64,000 nt of DNA, from contig NW_006921532.1 of NCBI RefSeq assembly GCF_000340215.1, forward strand, positions 5,256,987 through 5,320,986. Direction: 5' to 3'. The position numbers and the translations under genes were made by a program. How positions within the stretch are numbered: position 1 is the stretch's first letter; each line of letters begins with the position of its first letter. Origin of the DNA: Pseudocercospora fijiensis CIRAD86 (Eukaryota > Ascomycota > Dothideomycetes > Mycosphaerellales > Mycosphaerellaceae). Shown here one piece after another: positions 41,029 through 53,101 of the stretch. The notes under the pieces were generated by a model that saw only the letters and a program-made list of their open reading frames with translations, was not told where the DNA came from and did no database searches.

Positions 41029-44000
41029 ATGGACGTGGCCACCCGCTTCCAGCCCAGGCCGCGCACTGGCTCTTCCTATCTGGAGCGAGAGCGCAATGCG
41101 AATGGCAGCAATGCGCCCGCAGAAGGCTCGGGCAGTGAATGTATGCAACCCGGGGATCGCTACACCTCACACTCGACCACTGACAACCGCGCAGCCGAGT
41201 CTCTGGTCCGCCGCAAGTTCCAGCGCACGGCAGCAGCTGACCCACCCGACACCACCGATCACACGTTCCGCAAGCCCGCTCTGCCGGCTTCAGCAACAAG
41301 ACCAGCTGCCGATCACAAGCCCAGTTTCAGTCACCGACGACGAAGCGCGCTGCGAGAGAATGTGAGGGTGCCAAGTGGGCCAAGAGAGTTTCCCAGTCCT
41401 GGCAAGAGGTATGCCACAACATGCCCTGCCCATGCTGGCGCAATGATGCTGTGCTACCGCGGCAGAAAAGCTAACAAATCTAGCAGAGTGCCCAGTGGCA
41501 GCATCAGCTCCATCACACCTTCCGTCTCGGAGGCGACCAACAGCTCACGCTCCTTCCTGCCCCAGAGCACCTCTGAACCATTCATCAAGCCAGGAGGACT
41601 CGCACAGTTTGGGTTCAATGACGATAATCTCGACAACATTGATACGCCAGTGACACCTGCCGATCCGGTTGGCAACGACGACTTCGGCTTTATTCCAACA
41701 GTAAACTTTGACGATCTACAAAATTCTATTGCTAATTATGACGGGAATGGGCCGCTCCTGAGCGACTTCCCGGCAGCGGGAGGAGGCCGGACAACGCATC
41801 AAGAGACGAGTGGCAGCGGCAGCAGTATGTCGAAGGGGTCAGGCCTGGAAGGCAGCAAGCCGCAGGCGTCCAGGCTGGGTGAGGACGCTGTCGTGACCAG
41901 GACATCGAGCTTGCGTCGGAGGCTGAGCGCAGTCACGGGTGGTAGCAAGCAGGCATCGCATCAGGAGAGGTCAAGGGACGCGTCTGGCTCGTCGCAGCCT
42001 GGTGGCCTGTCTCTACGAAGCAGACGCCAAAGTACAGCACCTACAGGCCCGCCTCCGTCTGGACCCGCGCCGCCTCCTGTCGGTGCAGGCACGCGGCCTC
42101 CTCGCAAATCGCTTGGTCCGGGCGTGATCTCTTCGATGATGGAAGCACGAAAAGCCAGTCAGCCGTTGCCGAGCGCTGCCACCGACCCGAATCTCAAAAG
42201 CAGCCTCGCGCGAACGAGCAGCCTCAGCAAATCGAGACGTACCACAATGCAGCCACCGGCATCTGGGGGAGCGGAGTTGCCTCGTGTCTCCACGCTGCAA
42301 GCTACCACTCAGTCGCGGGCGAACAAGGTGAAAAGTTTACAGCCCCCTCCAAGGGAGCCGGCAGACCCAAACACGCCTCCAGTGCGGCCTGTATCCAAGG
42401 CCCATCTTGCTCGAGCTCACACTCCGTCGTCCTCGGGGAATAAGCGCCAGTCTACTGCTTCAGGCAGGGCATCTGGCTTAGGTGCACGCACAATCAGTCC
42501 AACCGACGCACGGCGATTGAAGAGACTTTCAATGATGCAGGCTCCTCCTCTGCCAGGCAATCCACCTAAAGATCACCCTCCGCCTCCACCACCTGAAGAG
42601 TTTGGAGCCGCGAAGCTTGAGTTCCCGAGACTTGCTCAACCCAGCCCAAGCTTGATTCCCAGGAAAGCAAGCGTCGCAACTCCTACGTCTGCACGAGCCT
42701 CTCCTGAAGCGCGTTTCGGATTCAGCCAGGGAGGCGGCGGAGTGAGTCTGAGCTCAAAATCAAGCTACCAATCCTTGAACAACTCGTCCGGATCGGCCTC
42801 ACGTCTGCCTACGCCGAAACCAAGAAATGTGCACTCCAGTTCTGCACAGTACGGCGACGAAGAAGAAGAAGTTGTGCCACCGGTGCCAGCTATTCCAAAG
42901 GCATACGAAAGCCCTCGCGAATGCGAGCTGCCTTTCTTTACCAACGCACTGCGAACATCACAGTCTGGCAGCAACTTCGGTAGCAGTGAGCGAATGGTAG
43001 GCGAGCCCGAAAGCGACATACCCTTACTGTCGAGACCGCAGCAATCGGAGAGGCGCTCCAAACATTCCGTGGATCTCAGCCGAGTGCATCATCGCATAAG
43101 TACCATGGAAAACATTGAGAGAAGTATGAACGCCGCTGAAGCTGCTAAACCGGCACGGCAGCAGCAACTGGATGCCACAGGCCGCAAGAATAGCAGTCTT
43201 CAGCCCCTTCGCCTTCCGCCATTGAATCTCATGCCCCTCCACTCCTCCAGCAACAGCAAATCTGGCTTCTCGAGGCCTAGCCAAGATCTCGTGCGCGACG
43301 ATGATTTCGCGAGTTTTGCTGGCATTGCACAGACTCCAGAGCCCAAGCGAAATGCGAAGACTCCTTCTACACCCATGACAGCAAGTAAAGCCACTTTCAC
43401 GCGCCGCCAGGATGAGGAAATGGCCAAGCAAAAAGCCATGCGAAGCTCCTCATCACACTATGCACTAAGAGGTCCGATGCAGTATGACAACAGTGTCACA
43501 CAGTTCTTCGATGACACAGAAAATGAGTTCGCTGGTAGTGGTGTTCCAATTCCGGGTCCGAAGCAGCGAAACGCCATCACTCCATTTTCTTCGGGATCAC
43601 TACCGAAGCAGTCCGGAGAGTATGTGCGGGCTGCTCGTGCTCGTCCAAGCGGCGATTACACTGGCGAATTCACGTTGGGCAGATTTCAAAATCATCAGTT
43701 GCAGGACTCGGTGTCACTGAAGCCTCAAGGGCCCAGACCTAGCCGGAGCGGGACTGATACATCCTACAAGACCGCTGAGACGCCTTCTTCATTCGAGGGG
43801 CCAACGGCAGAGAATGTCGAAACGAAGAAAGAAAACGGGGGTGGTCTTCGAAGAAAGCTGTCTCGTAGTTGGCGCAGAAGCAGCAGTAAAGCGGCGAATA
43901 TCCTGGATCATAAGTCGAGCCCTCATCAAGATAACTCTGGTGGCTCTGCCTCTGACAAAGAAAAATCTGCTCCCAACAAATTGCACAAGCGACAGAGCGA

Positions 44001-46189
44001 GATGCCGCCCCCGAGACTACCAGCCAGCGCTACATGGACTGGAGATATACCTACTCTCCCTGTCGCCACAGCGCGGCCAAGCCTAGATTCTATGCGTCGC
44101 AAGTCAAATACCGCCTCGGCGAACATGCTACAAGCAATGTGGTAGCGACAGACATTGAACATACCCCCTCGGCGCCTCCAGCCCCACCTGTCGCCAAAAC
44201 GAAGAGTAGCCTGCACAGTGAGCAGCCACAGCCTGCTAACCTCTCGAATCGAGCCTCAAGCTGGGGCAACGTCAATCCTACGACAAGACCTAATGTTTCG
44301 AAGGCTGCCGTAACGAACCCGAAAGCTCGCCAAGGATCCTTCGCAACCAGTATCTCTGCTATAGTGAAGGACAAGGATGACCTGGCTGCTGACGAGGAGA
44401 TGCGTCGACTCTCACAAAAGCGACGGGACGTCGACAGCACTGCGCGCGAGACTGAGGGGCTTAAGAAGCGCGCCGTGCCACGTTCGCCTCTGACTCCTGA
44501 ACGCGTCTTGCATGATCGGAATTGTACGCTGAACATTTTCGAACGTGGAGAAATCATGGATTACGAGAAAGACGGCATTTATTTCACCGGCACCAAGAAC
44601 GCACGCAAGATCGTCGGCAGTCTGACCCCATCACCTCAGCCTTCTTCGAGCGACAAGGACTCCAAATCTGGCAACTATGGATATGACGATGAGCGCGGCG
44701 ACTACAACATAGTGCTCGGAGACCACTTGGCATACCGGTACGAGGTTGTTGACATCCTTGGCAAAGGCAGCTTTGGCCAGGTGGTCCGATGCATAGATCA
44801 CAAAGCAGGCGGTCTGGTGGCAGTGAAAATTATCAGGAACAAGAAACGGTTCCACCAGCAGGCTCTGGTCGAGGTCGGCATACTGGGTCGACTCAGAGAC
44901 TGGGTGAGTTCTCAACTGGTTTGCGCGATATATGTGTTCAGGCTGACAGTCACTAGGATCCCGATGGAGCTCACGCGACGCTCTCCATCACATCGTCGTT
45001 CTACTTCCGCTCTCACTTGTGCATCGTCACGCCATGCCTCAGCATCAATCTATATGAGCTCATACGAGCTCACAACTTTGTTGGATTCCCGCTGCCATTA
45101 ATTCGTCGATTTGCGCGACAATTGCTTGCTTGCCTGGTTTTATTGCAGCAAAAGCGCATCATTCATTGCGATCTCAAACCGGAGAACATACTGCTGTGTG
45201 AAGCACGCAAAGCCGACGTACGGGTCATCGACTTCGGAAGCAGTTGCAAGGAGGAAGAGAAGGTGTATACGTACATTCAATCGCGCTTTTATCGAAGTCC
45301 GGAGGTCATTCTGGGTAGCAGCTATGGCCTGGGCATCGACATGTGGTCCTTGGGTTGTATCCTTGCCGAACTCTGGACCGGCTATCCGTTATTTCCTGGA
45401 GAAAATGAGCAGGAGCAACTCGCTTGCATCATGGAGATATTCGGGCCTCCCGATCGGCACCTTGTGGAGCGATGCACTCGAAAGAAGCTTTTCTTCGATT
45501 CTGTGGGCAAGCCTCGCGTCACTGTCAGTAGCAAGGGGAGAAGACGGCGTCCCAGCTCAAAGACGCTTTCGCAGGCTCTTAAGACAGATGATGAGGCATT
45601 CTCGGACTTCCTCGCACGCTGCTTGCGATGGGACCCAGATCGAAGGATGAAGCCTAACGATGCCATCAACCATCCGTTTATCACGAACCAGCCATTACAG
45701 CAACGTCCCGGGATACCAGATGAAGCCCGTCGCCCTGCACGAGTGCGACCTACGGCTGCTGTGCCGAACACAAATGGAAGCGTACCCAGCCCTGTGAAGC
45801 GAGTTGCGACTACCGCAGGGACAAGCAGTGGTTCTGCAAATGCATTCGCAATGCAGCAGCAACAGGCAACGCCAGCTAAAGAGAGAAGCAGACCTTTACC
45901 CGAGACACCGCAGACAGCATTGCGCAATGGTACCGCTTCGAACAGCAACCAACCTCAGGGCTCGCCATCCAAGCAGCTAGGGGGTGTCAGGCGGCACAGC
46001 ACCGTGAACTCGGCTAACTCTGCGACCTTTGCGGGTGGCAAACGCACCAGTAACGGTGTGCCGCTGAGTGCAGGAGCGGCGAACGGTACTGCAGCCCAAC
46101 GACAAGCCAGCACAACTACGAACAATTCTGGGAACTTGGCCCATATGGCGGCTAGGGAAGCAAATGCTACAGCTCGCTGGAAAGCATGA
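41029..46189 (+). CDS. DYRK-family protein kinase, Pom1-like
   Basis: ATG 41029 (MDVATRFQPRPRTG, good Kozak GACCATGG). Exon 1 ends 41408; intron 41409-41486 (78 nt, GTATGC...TAGCAG, branch GCTAAC) is in phase and stop-free. A second intron or frame change lies between about 44090 and 44210; the donor is unclear (GTCGCA at 44096 with acceptor 44181 keeps frame). Intron 44904-44956 (53 nt) is secure and joins GRLRDW to DPDGAH. Stop 46189. The first 1100 residues are disordered, rich in Ser/Pro with many basic-Ser motifs. The kinase has GKGSFGQVV, VAVKIIRNKKRF, HCDLKPEN, IDFGSS and the activation loop VYTYIQSRFYRSPE, whose YxY is the DYRK autophosphorylation site. Pom1-like kinases control cell polarity and size at the cortex. 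The tail is Gln/Asn/Ser-rich. Confidence 0.88.
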
Positions 46190-47875
46190 CCATGTGAAAA
46201 GTGTGATGGAGTTTGAGGCTGTCTGATGTAAAAAAGAGGAAGGAAGCAGCGTGCCCATAGCGCAGGCCGCTGTTGTGATAGATATGGCATTGGTAATGTT
46301 GGGGGTGAGGGGGAGAACAGAGAAGCATGTACGAGAGCATACTCTTCACGGCAAGAGCAATGTCTGTAGCGAGGAAAGCCAAATGCCTCCAAGACATAAG
46401 ATGCCTGACTCGTGCCACGAATGCAATTTGTCTTATCATCCTTAATCCCCAAGCCGTCCGTCATCATAGATGTGATTGTAGCGGCTGTATCGCTTGTGCG
46501 CTTTTCATGGGGGTTAGAGAGCTCGTAAGTTAAGGTGTGGCTTGCAGCTCTCGAGATCTGGTAGCACACAAGTACAGCGCACATACATACATGTACAGGA
46601 CGCCAATGCCGGTCTTGACTCCGTGCATTGCGGCGTTGCTCTGCCCCAGAGACCTATAGGATACTCGGGAAAGATCCATACACATTTGCATTTTTTTGCA
46701 AAGATTCTGCCTTTTGACTAGTGCTGCTTACGATTGTATATCATCGCCGATTGTGCAAAGCACAAGATGAGATCGTCCGTGGTCACCTCCTGGATGTCCC
46801 GACTCCCCCCACTTCCAACCGCATGTGAGCTCCTCGGACTGTGACCAAGTGGATATGCTGCATCGTGCTAGAGTTCTCCAGATGGGGTAGGCAGTTGAAC
46901 GTCAGGGACTCGGGACGCGGAGTTATTGGACCCAGTCTTTCTCCACGTGGTCGTTTACCTGCGTTTCGGTGTTCGTCAGAGGGTCCCACTTGTTCCAAAC
47001 TACTGTAATCAAATGGCTGATGCTTGTCTCAAGCCAAGTTCTAGCGGTCCACCACAAATGCGCCGCGGCGGCGGCGTTGCGTCGGTGGTCTGCCTGTCAG
47101 CTTCGCACCCTTTACGAGGAGAGGACTTTGGTCTCATCATCATAGTGGATTTCTGACTTGCGAGGCCGAAAGCATCAATTGCTCGTGCCGAATTCTGTGC
47201 TTATGTAATTTCATGTCAGCGCTCCGGCAGGCGCCTCGTTATTCTACACGACGGAAAGTGCGTCATAGTGGACATGGGCCCATGCTTCAGGGTCTTCGTA
47301 CACGATCAACCTATGCCAAGGTTATGGAATGGAGAGTATTCGGAACTTGAACGGCAAAAGCAAGGTAGAAGAGAGAGGAGAGCAACTTATCTCTAGGTTC
47401 TACCTCGAGAAGGGATCGGCAAGGTCGGCGGAAATTTTCAAGCAGAGTAACTTATGATGATGTTTCATCGATTGCCACGATTGCAATGAGACCGAGAAGT
47501 GGAGGGACAGTGTAACACATTTGCCGCAGGGACTTTTCGCATACCAGCCGTAACCGAAGGTCCTCCCAGTAGGTAAAAAAATTGTAGCAAACTAAGCATG
47601 GAGCACAATGGACGAGTTTCAAACTTCCCATCTGCTTACTCTCATCTCTAACAACTCTATTATCATCTTCATCTTCCTCTATCATTTTATCGAGTTTCGA
47701 ATGTTCCGCCTTCATCGTGAGGCGGGTATCATTGGTATCAAAGAATCTCGGAATTCCGTTGCGCCGTGACTAATGCAGAACGCCATAATCATATCCCTAA
47801 ATCATTCGATCTTGTTGTTGCAGTAGAAGCCCAGGATCCGTGCTGGATGGTTTGTGCCGCCGCATCCAAAGACTC
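46190..47875. other. Intergenic between convergent genes
   Basis: About 1.7 kb between the stop codons of the kinase (+) and the HAD phosphatase (-). Open frames up to about 90 codons show no family motif. No tRNA or repeat found. Confidence 0.5.
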
Positions 47876-49240
47876 TTATGGATTCTTCTGCTCGTCCAGG
47901 GGTGAGTCCGGGCGTGAATCCAAAGCAGTAGTACCCTTCAGTCTATCCTCGGTCGCGTCGAGAGCATCCTTGAATGCTCGCTTCTGCTCACGAGCTTGTT
48001 CACGCTCGATGCCGTGCAAGACAGCTTCGAGGACGTTTTCGACCGTAGCCTTGGGCTCAAACTTGGGCTTGGTGCCCGGCTGGTAGACGCCAGTCTTCAC
48101 AAGAATAGAGTACCAGAGACTTTCAGATTGCTTGTTGAACTCGTTTGTTCCGCGAATGTCTGACTCGGGTGTATCGCCAACAAAGTAGACGGTCTCGGGG
48201 GGCGCATCGATGCCATGGGTATCTCGACGCCATTGCTGGAGCAGTCTCGTGGCGAACTGGAAAGTTCCGATTTGTGGCTTGCCAAACGCGGTCGTGTTCA
48301 GCTCCTTGCCAGTCACAGCCTTGAACATGGCCTCGAGGGAAAGACGAAGCGCCCCCATGCCAAGACGGGTGAGATCGTGAGATGCAGACCATACGACATC
48401 ATTGTGAGAGAAGAATACTGGCGGGCCCTCGTCAAAAGTCTCGGAGCGCGTGCCAAGATAGCCACCCTTGGACATGAGTAGATCCAAGATGATCTGTTGG
48501 TCTCCAGCCCAATCTCTGCTGTCAGCAAAGACGAAAATGGCCTCGATCTTGGTCTCTGCGAAGTTCCTGGATTTCGAATTCTCCAGCTCGTCTTCGGTGA
48601 GCTTGCGGAACGGAGTCGTGTCTGGATCGTATTTGATGATGTCGCCCGGGGTGACGACGTCCTTGAACCCATAGCTTTCGGCAACCTGCCTGCATTTCTC
48701 TCCTTCACCTCCAACGACAAGTACAGTCTTGTACTTCTCGGCCATCTCTCTCATCGGCGTGTGTCCGCAGATGAATTGGCCAGGCGAGACTTCGATGTCG
48801 AGTTGCTTGCTGAGCTGAACACATCGTTCTTGTTCAGACTTGCCGCCCCCGTTAGTGACGAAAATGTAGGGAACCTTGACACCATATTCGTTTTCGCCGT
48901 TAAGGACTTTCATGGCCTCAATAGCTTCTGGAATTGGCCGACCACCACGGATCAGGACACCATCGATATCAAAGGCAAAGGCAAACTTGTCCGTCACAGA
49001 GGTGACCGGTGGTGTCGATGGAGACGATAGAGGTGAGGTGGCATCTTCAAGTTCATGCCTGGCCAATTCCATTGCCGCGGCGGTTTCGTGGGCGTCACTG
49101 GGTGCCATCAAGTGCTTGGGTGGAACGACTACGGTTGGAGAGCGCAGGTTCAACGTGCTGAGAGTGATCTCGCTGGAGCTGACTCTGCGAAGAGTCCTTG
49201 AGGGCCTTGAAGGCCTCGGGACCGGAGAGGAGGCAGACAT
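47876..49240 (-). CDS. HAD-superfamily phosphatase, CECR5/YKR070W-like
   Basis: Single exon, 454 residues. The first 85 residues are basic and Ser/Pro-rich, possibly a mitochondrial targeting region as in CECR5-type proteins. HAD motifs are complete: FDIDGVL (nucleophile Asp 91, acid Asp 93), VTNGGG (motif II), the Lys in FGKPQIGTF (motif III) and VGDTPESDIRG (motif IV). The cap between motifs II and III is of the C2 type, with ICGHTPMREMAEKY and FADSRDWAGDQQIILDLL. Length and order fit the CECR5/HDHD5 family (yeast YKR070W). Substrate unknown. The C-terminus is charged and disordered. Confidence 0.9.
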   Translation of the reverse strand: MSASSPVPRPSRPSRTLRRVSSSEITLSTLNLRSPTVVVPPKHLMAPSDAHETAAAMELARHELEDATSPLSSPSTPPVTSVTDKFAFAFDIDGVLIRGGRPIPEAIEAMKVLNGENEYGVKVPYIFVTNGGGKSEQERCVQLSKQLDIEVSPGQFICGHTPMREMAEKYKTVLVVGGEGEKCRQVAESYGFKDVVTPGDIIKYDPDTTPFRKLTEDELENSKSRNFAETKIEAIFVFADSRDWAGDQQIILDLLMSKGGYLGTRSETFDEGPPVFFSHNDVVWSASHDLTRLGMGALRLSLEAMFKAVTGKELNTTAFGKPQIGTFQFATRLLQQWRRDTHGIDAPPETVYFVGDTPESDIRGTNEFNKQSESLWYSILVKTGVYQPGTKPKFEPKATVENVLEAVLHGIEREQAREQKRAFKDALDATEDRLKGTTALDSRPDSPLDEQKNP

Positions 49241-50810
49241 GGTGGGTTGTAAGTTTGTGTAAGGCGATCGATCTGGCCTCAGATATTGGATGTTTGCGAG
49301 AGGCTGTGCAGAGGAAAAGAAGTCGAGGTCGGGCAGGAGAAGGCGACTTAAGAGCAGATAATTTATGGAGACCTCTGGAGGCTGTGGGATGGTGTGTGGA
49401 GTTGGTCGAACTTGCAGACAGGCGTCCTAGTCATCTCATCATATGAGAACAACGGAGGCGGAGGCGGGCGTGCGCACCGACTTCTGGCGCGCGGCGCGGT
49501 AGCAGTGTTCAGCGAGTCAACGCCAGCGCCAGCAGGGACGTCGGTTCCCATACTACCAATAACGAGAGTTGGAGATATTGTGGGTCGCCTACGAAATTCT
49601 GTGAGCGCCGCCTGGAGACTGTAGTGGTCATGCAACGCAATTAGCAGCCGTGCGACATGACATTATTCGAAGGGCCGGCGGCACCACAGGGTAAGGCTCG
49701 GGCCAAAATACCGCGCTGACTACTGGGTTGTTGGTCTCGGAGCGGAGCCGGAGCGGGAGCAGGCGCAAGAGCGGAAGCAGGAAGCATGTGAATGTGTGAG
49801 AGATATTCCATGCCGGCCATGGCCTACAGCCCATTGTTCGCCTCTGCCTCAACCGTCGTTGTTACACTCCGGACTATTCCTGTTGCGTTGGATAGCGCGG
49901 TCCGAGGTGGCCGTTGGTCGCGGCACGATGACGTTTTGCGCCAAGCCTGAGATGTGGCCGAATGTCGTTGAGCAGGTCAATCGCCAAGCCGGCACTTGCA
50001 CCGCTGATTCTGACACAGAGCCAGGAACCACAGCGAACAATGCTGCACGAGTTCAGGGACAGGGACATTTTTCGTTGCCTGGTGGCACGGTGTTGCGCTC
50101 TCAGAGACACCCAATGCTTCTTCCGGAACGCTATCAGTGCCACTACGTCGCCATATCCGCCAACTCACGCTTGTGAACAATTGAGTGCTCGTGGTGCATG
50201 GAGCTGCATGCAGTGCGGGCCCTCGCAGTATTTCTTCACATGTAAGCGCAGCAAGTTGCCTTCCCTGCATATGCTATGCTCGCGCAGCTCGAGCATGTGT
50301 GGTCGGAGGACAGAATGGGCCTGACGTCGTGTTGCAGCCTTCGAGCGGCTGTGATCGCGATGCTCGTTTTCCACGACCTTGTGCGTGATAAAGGCGCATG
50401 ATGGTTGCATCGGCGGTCTTGAAATTGTGTCGTCTGCTCTCGTCTTCTGTAATGCCTCGTGGCAGGTTACAGCTCGAACAGGTATCCACGGCATTGAGCC
50501 TTGCATTGCGCCTTGCATTGCGGAGCTCGTCTGTGCCAGAAGCTGCGTACTGGCAGGGACATGCCTATTAGTTGATTTGCACGAGCATCTGTTCCTGCAA
50601 GCCCAAGAGCGTTCGAAGTACTATCATTCTGTCATGCTGGAAAGATTGTGAAAGCAGAGGATGTCCCGAGTTGGACGACCGACGTTGCCTGCACGGGCTT
50701 GACGGGCGTGAGGGAAAGCCGGATTTATAATAAGCTTCGAGACTTCATCTGAGCTTTGTGCATCAACGTCACGCGTGCTTTCGTGCAACGCGCGCGTCAA
50801 ACAATGCATC
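49241..50810. other. Divergent promoter region, no gene seen
   Basis: About 1.6 kb between the starts of the HAD gene (-) and the next gene (+). Several overlapping frames up to 126 codons on both strands look like chance. No structural RNA seen. Confidence 0.5.
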
Positions 50811-52861
50811 ATGGATTGGACAGGCGGCACTCGGCGACGATTCGCAAAAGGCAAAGAGAATGCTGTTCTGCGGAAACAGAAAGCCCATTTCTCCAAGATG
50901 GCCGCCGCCTGCGCAGAACATCCGCCGCCATCACATTCGACACCCCCGTTCATGAAAGCACCACCCCGTGATCATTTCGCTGAGCATGCGCGTCAGGAGC
51001 CATTGCACACGCGCAAATCAGACAGCAGTCGCCACCGCCACCGTTCGCAGTCTACACAGCGCCGGCGACGTCGTGAAAAATTCACTCGCTCCCCAATGTC
51101 CCGCTCATCGACTTCCTCTCGGCGCCCAGAACATCCGCCTGCTGAACGAGACAAGCATGGCAGCTCGGGCAGATATATTAGAAACACCCAATCGCTGACT
51201 CCGACACGTGAAGTCAGTGAGGCAGACAGTCTGCGAGCCCAGAAAAGAAAACTCTTGGCACGCCGCGACTGGCTCGGGCTAGCAGCAGCCAGGCCAGTGC
51301 GGCTCAAGTTCAATCAGGGCCGCGAGAAGGACAGAATCGGCAAGCGACGCAAAGTGCACCGCCGGCCTGACTTGCACGGCTTTCACAAGCAGCATGAACG
51401 AGTTCCAACCCCTCCGTTCCAAGGGCAGCACTTCGAACCACGCATGAGCGGAGCATTGCCATTTCAAGATATACAGATCAAGGTAGGTACAGACGCTGTA
51501 GCCACTCAAACGCAGATTTCTCGTCAATTTCAGACTCCAGTTGCGACAAGTCCACGCCCTATCTCAGTCGAATCTGGGCCGCTTTCCGAAGAAAGCATGC
51601 TTCTCGGCGTCGATGAAGATGGCTTTGAAGCTGGTTGGGCACAGACACTCATTCGCAGATTCAGCCAGCCTTCTCCGAAGACGCCTAGTTACAGAGATGA
51701 CTCTCAGACTTCCTTGCCTATCAATCAGCGGCCATTCGAGCTGGATCAAGACGAAACCTTGACCCTACAGTCGTGGACGATGCCGTTCGCAAATAATCAA
51801 GACCCAGACGCTGCCTCGAAAGCCGTCGATATGACGCACGACCCCTTCACATACAGATGGCAACAAACAGATCAGATCGAACCCTGGTCTGAAAAGTATC
51901 CAGGAGAGGCGCAGATGTACATACCTTCCATTACTAGAACAGCAGAAGACCATAACACTGACTCACGTTCCGACACACCAATAACCACCCGGTCACATGA
52001 CGAGGGCAGATGGCAGCGCGCCTTGAACGTCAAGCAAAGTCTCGCGACCCAGGCCTCAGTGATTGTGTTGAGATCGTCTAGCACTCACGGCTCTGAGTCC
52101 GACTTTGGTGTCTGGCCGCTGAAAAGCTTTCCGGCACATCAAGACGAGCAAAGCAACGACATTCACCCAGCCGATGGTGGTGTCCAGGTTCGTTTCGTCT
52201 TCGTCCTTTCTCGTTCCAGAAACGCAGACTGATGAAAGAACAGATCCAAGCTTTAGAGCGTGTTCAGCCTGACCATCAACAAGAGGCATATGCGAACAAG
52301 ACAAATTCGGTGCCGACCGCAAACTCGATACCTTCTAAGGAGGATGCGAATGACCAATTTCCTAACGACGAGAGCCTGTGGAGAGAGTTCATAATCGAAA
52401 GTCAAGACAGCGAAAGTGTTTCTGCTGATGGCATTGGCAAGACTGTTGGCGTGTATCAGGACAATTCTGCGCCACTTTCCCCAGCACCACGCTCCGTACC
52501 GTCTACAAAGAGCTACGGACCCAGGTCTGATCGAGTCACGGCCGGAGACTCTTGCCTTGACGACCAAACTTCTGCTATCCTCTCTGATGGTAACTCCTGG
52601 GAGGACGTTCCTAACACGTCTCTCGCGGGTAATGCGACGACGACTCACATGCCAGACGAAGACTTCTACTCCGACAAATCGAACCAAGGAAGCCATAACG
52701 GAGAAAGACGTAATATCCACATATTAGAGACCTCCACTCGCGCTCGTCAGCGCTTCAAAGGGCGGCGAACGAAGACAATGAACGACTACAACGTCCCTGA
52801 GAGCACAAGGCTTTTCACGACCATGTTACCAACGAGCGCCCGAGCTACCGCACACTCTTAG
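50811..52861 (+). CDS. Large disordered fungal protein, function unknown
   Basis: ATG 50811 (MDWTGGTRRRFAKGK) is chosen over the upstream in-frame ATG at 50775, because MDWTGG-RRRFA looks like a conserved start of ascomycete proteins. Exons 50811-52187 and 52244-52861 (intron 56 nt, GTTCGT...GAACAG, branch CTGATG), total 1995 nt, 664 residues. A second block, AQKRKLLARRDWLGLAAARP, with KDRIGKRRKVHRR after it, lies near residue 145-185 and is basic, perhaps a nuclear signal. The remainder is Ser/Thr/Asp-rich with few hydrophobic segments. I recognise the two blocks as shared among fungi but know no function. Confidence 0.78.
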
Positions 52862-53101
52862 TCATCTACTCTGTCCCTAGCAGCGGCTGAGATTTCTCTG
52901 GGAAAGTTTCGCTTTACCTCGCTTCATTCACGTGAAGTCAGAACCTGACTAGGCTGACTGTGGAGGACACGCAGTCAAGAAACAAAGTGGCTTCAGGGCT
53001 GCGCAGAGCGGGCCACCAGAGGAAGGCCGGGCTATCAAGATGCCTGTGTGTTTTAGCTCGCTTCTTTTGGACGTTCTGTCGCTATTGCTGTTGGTGACAA
53101 T

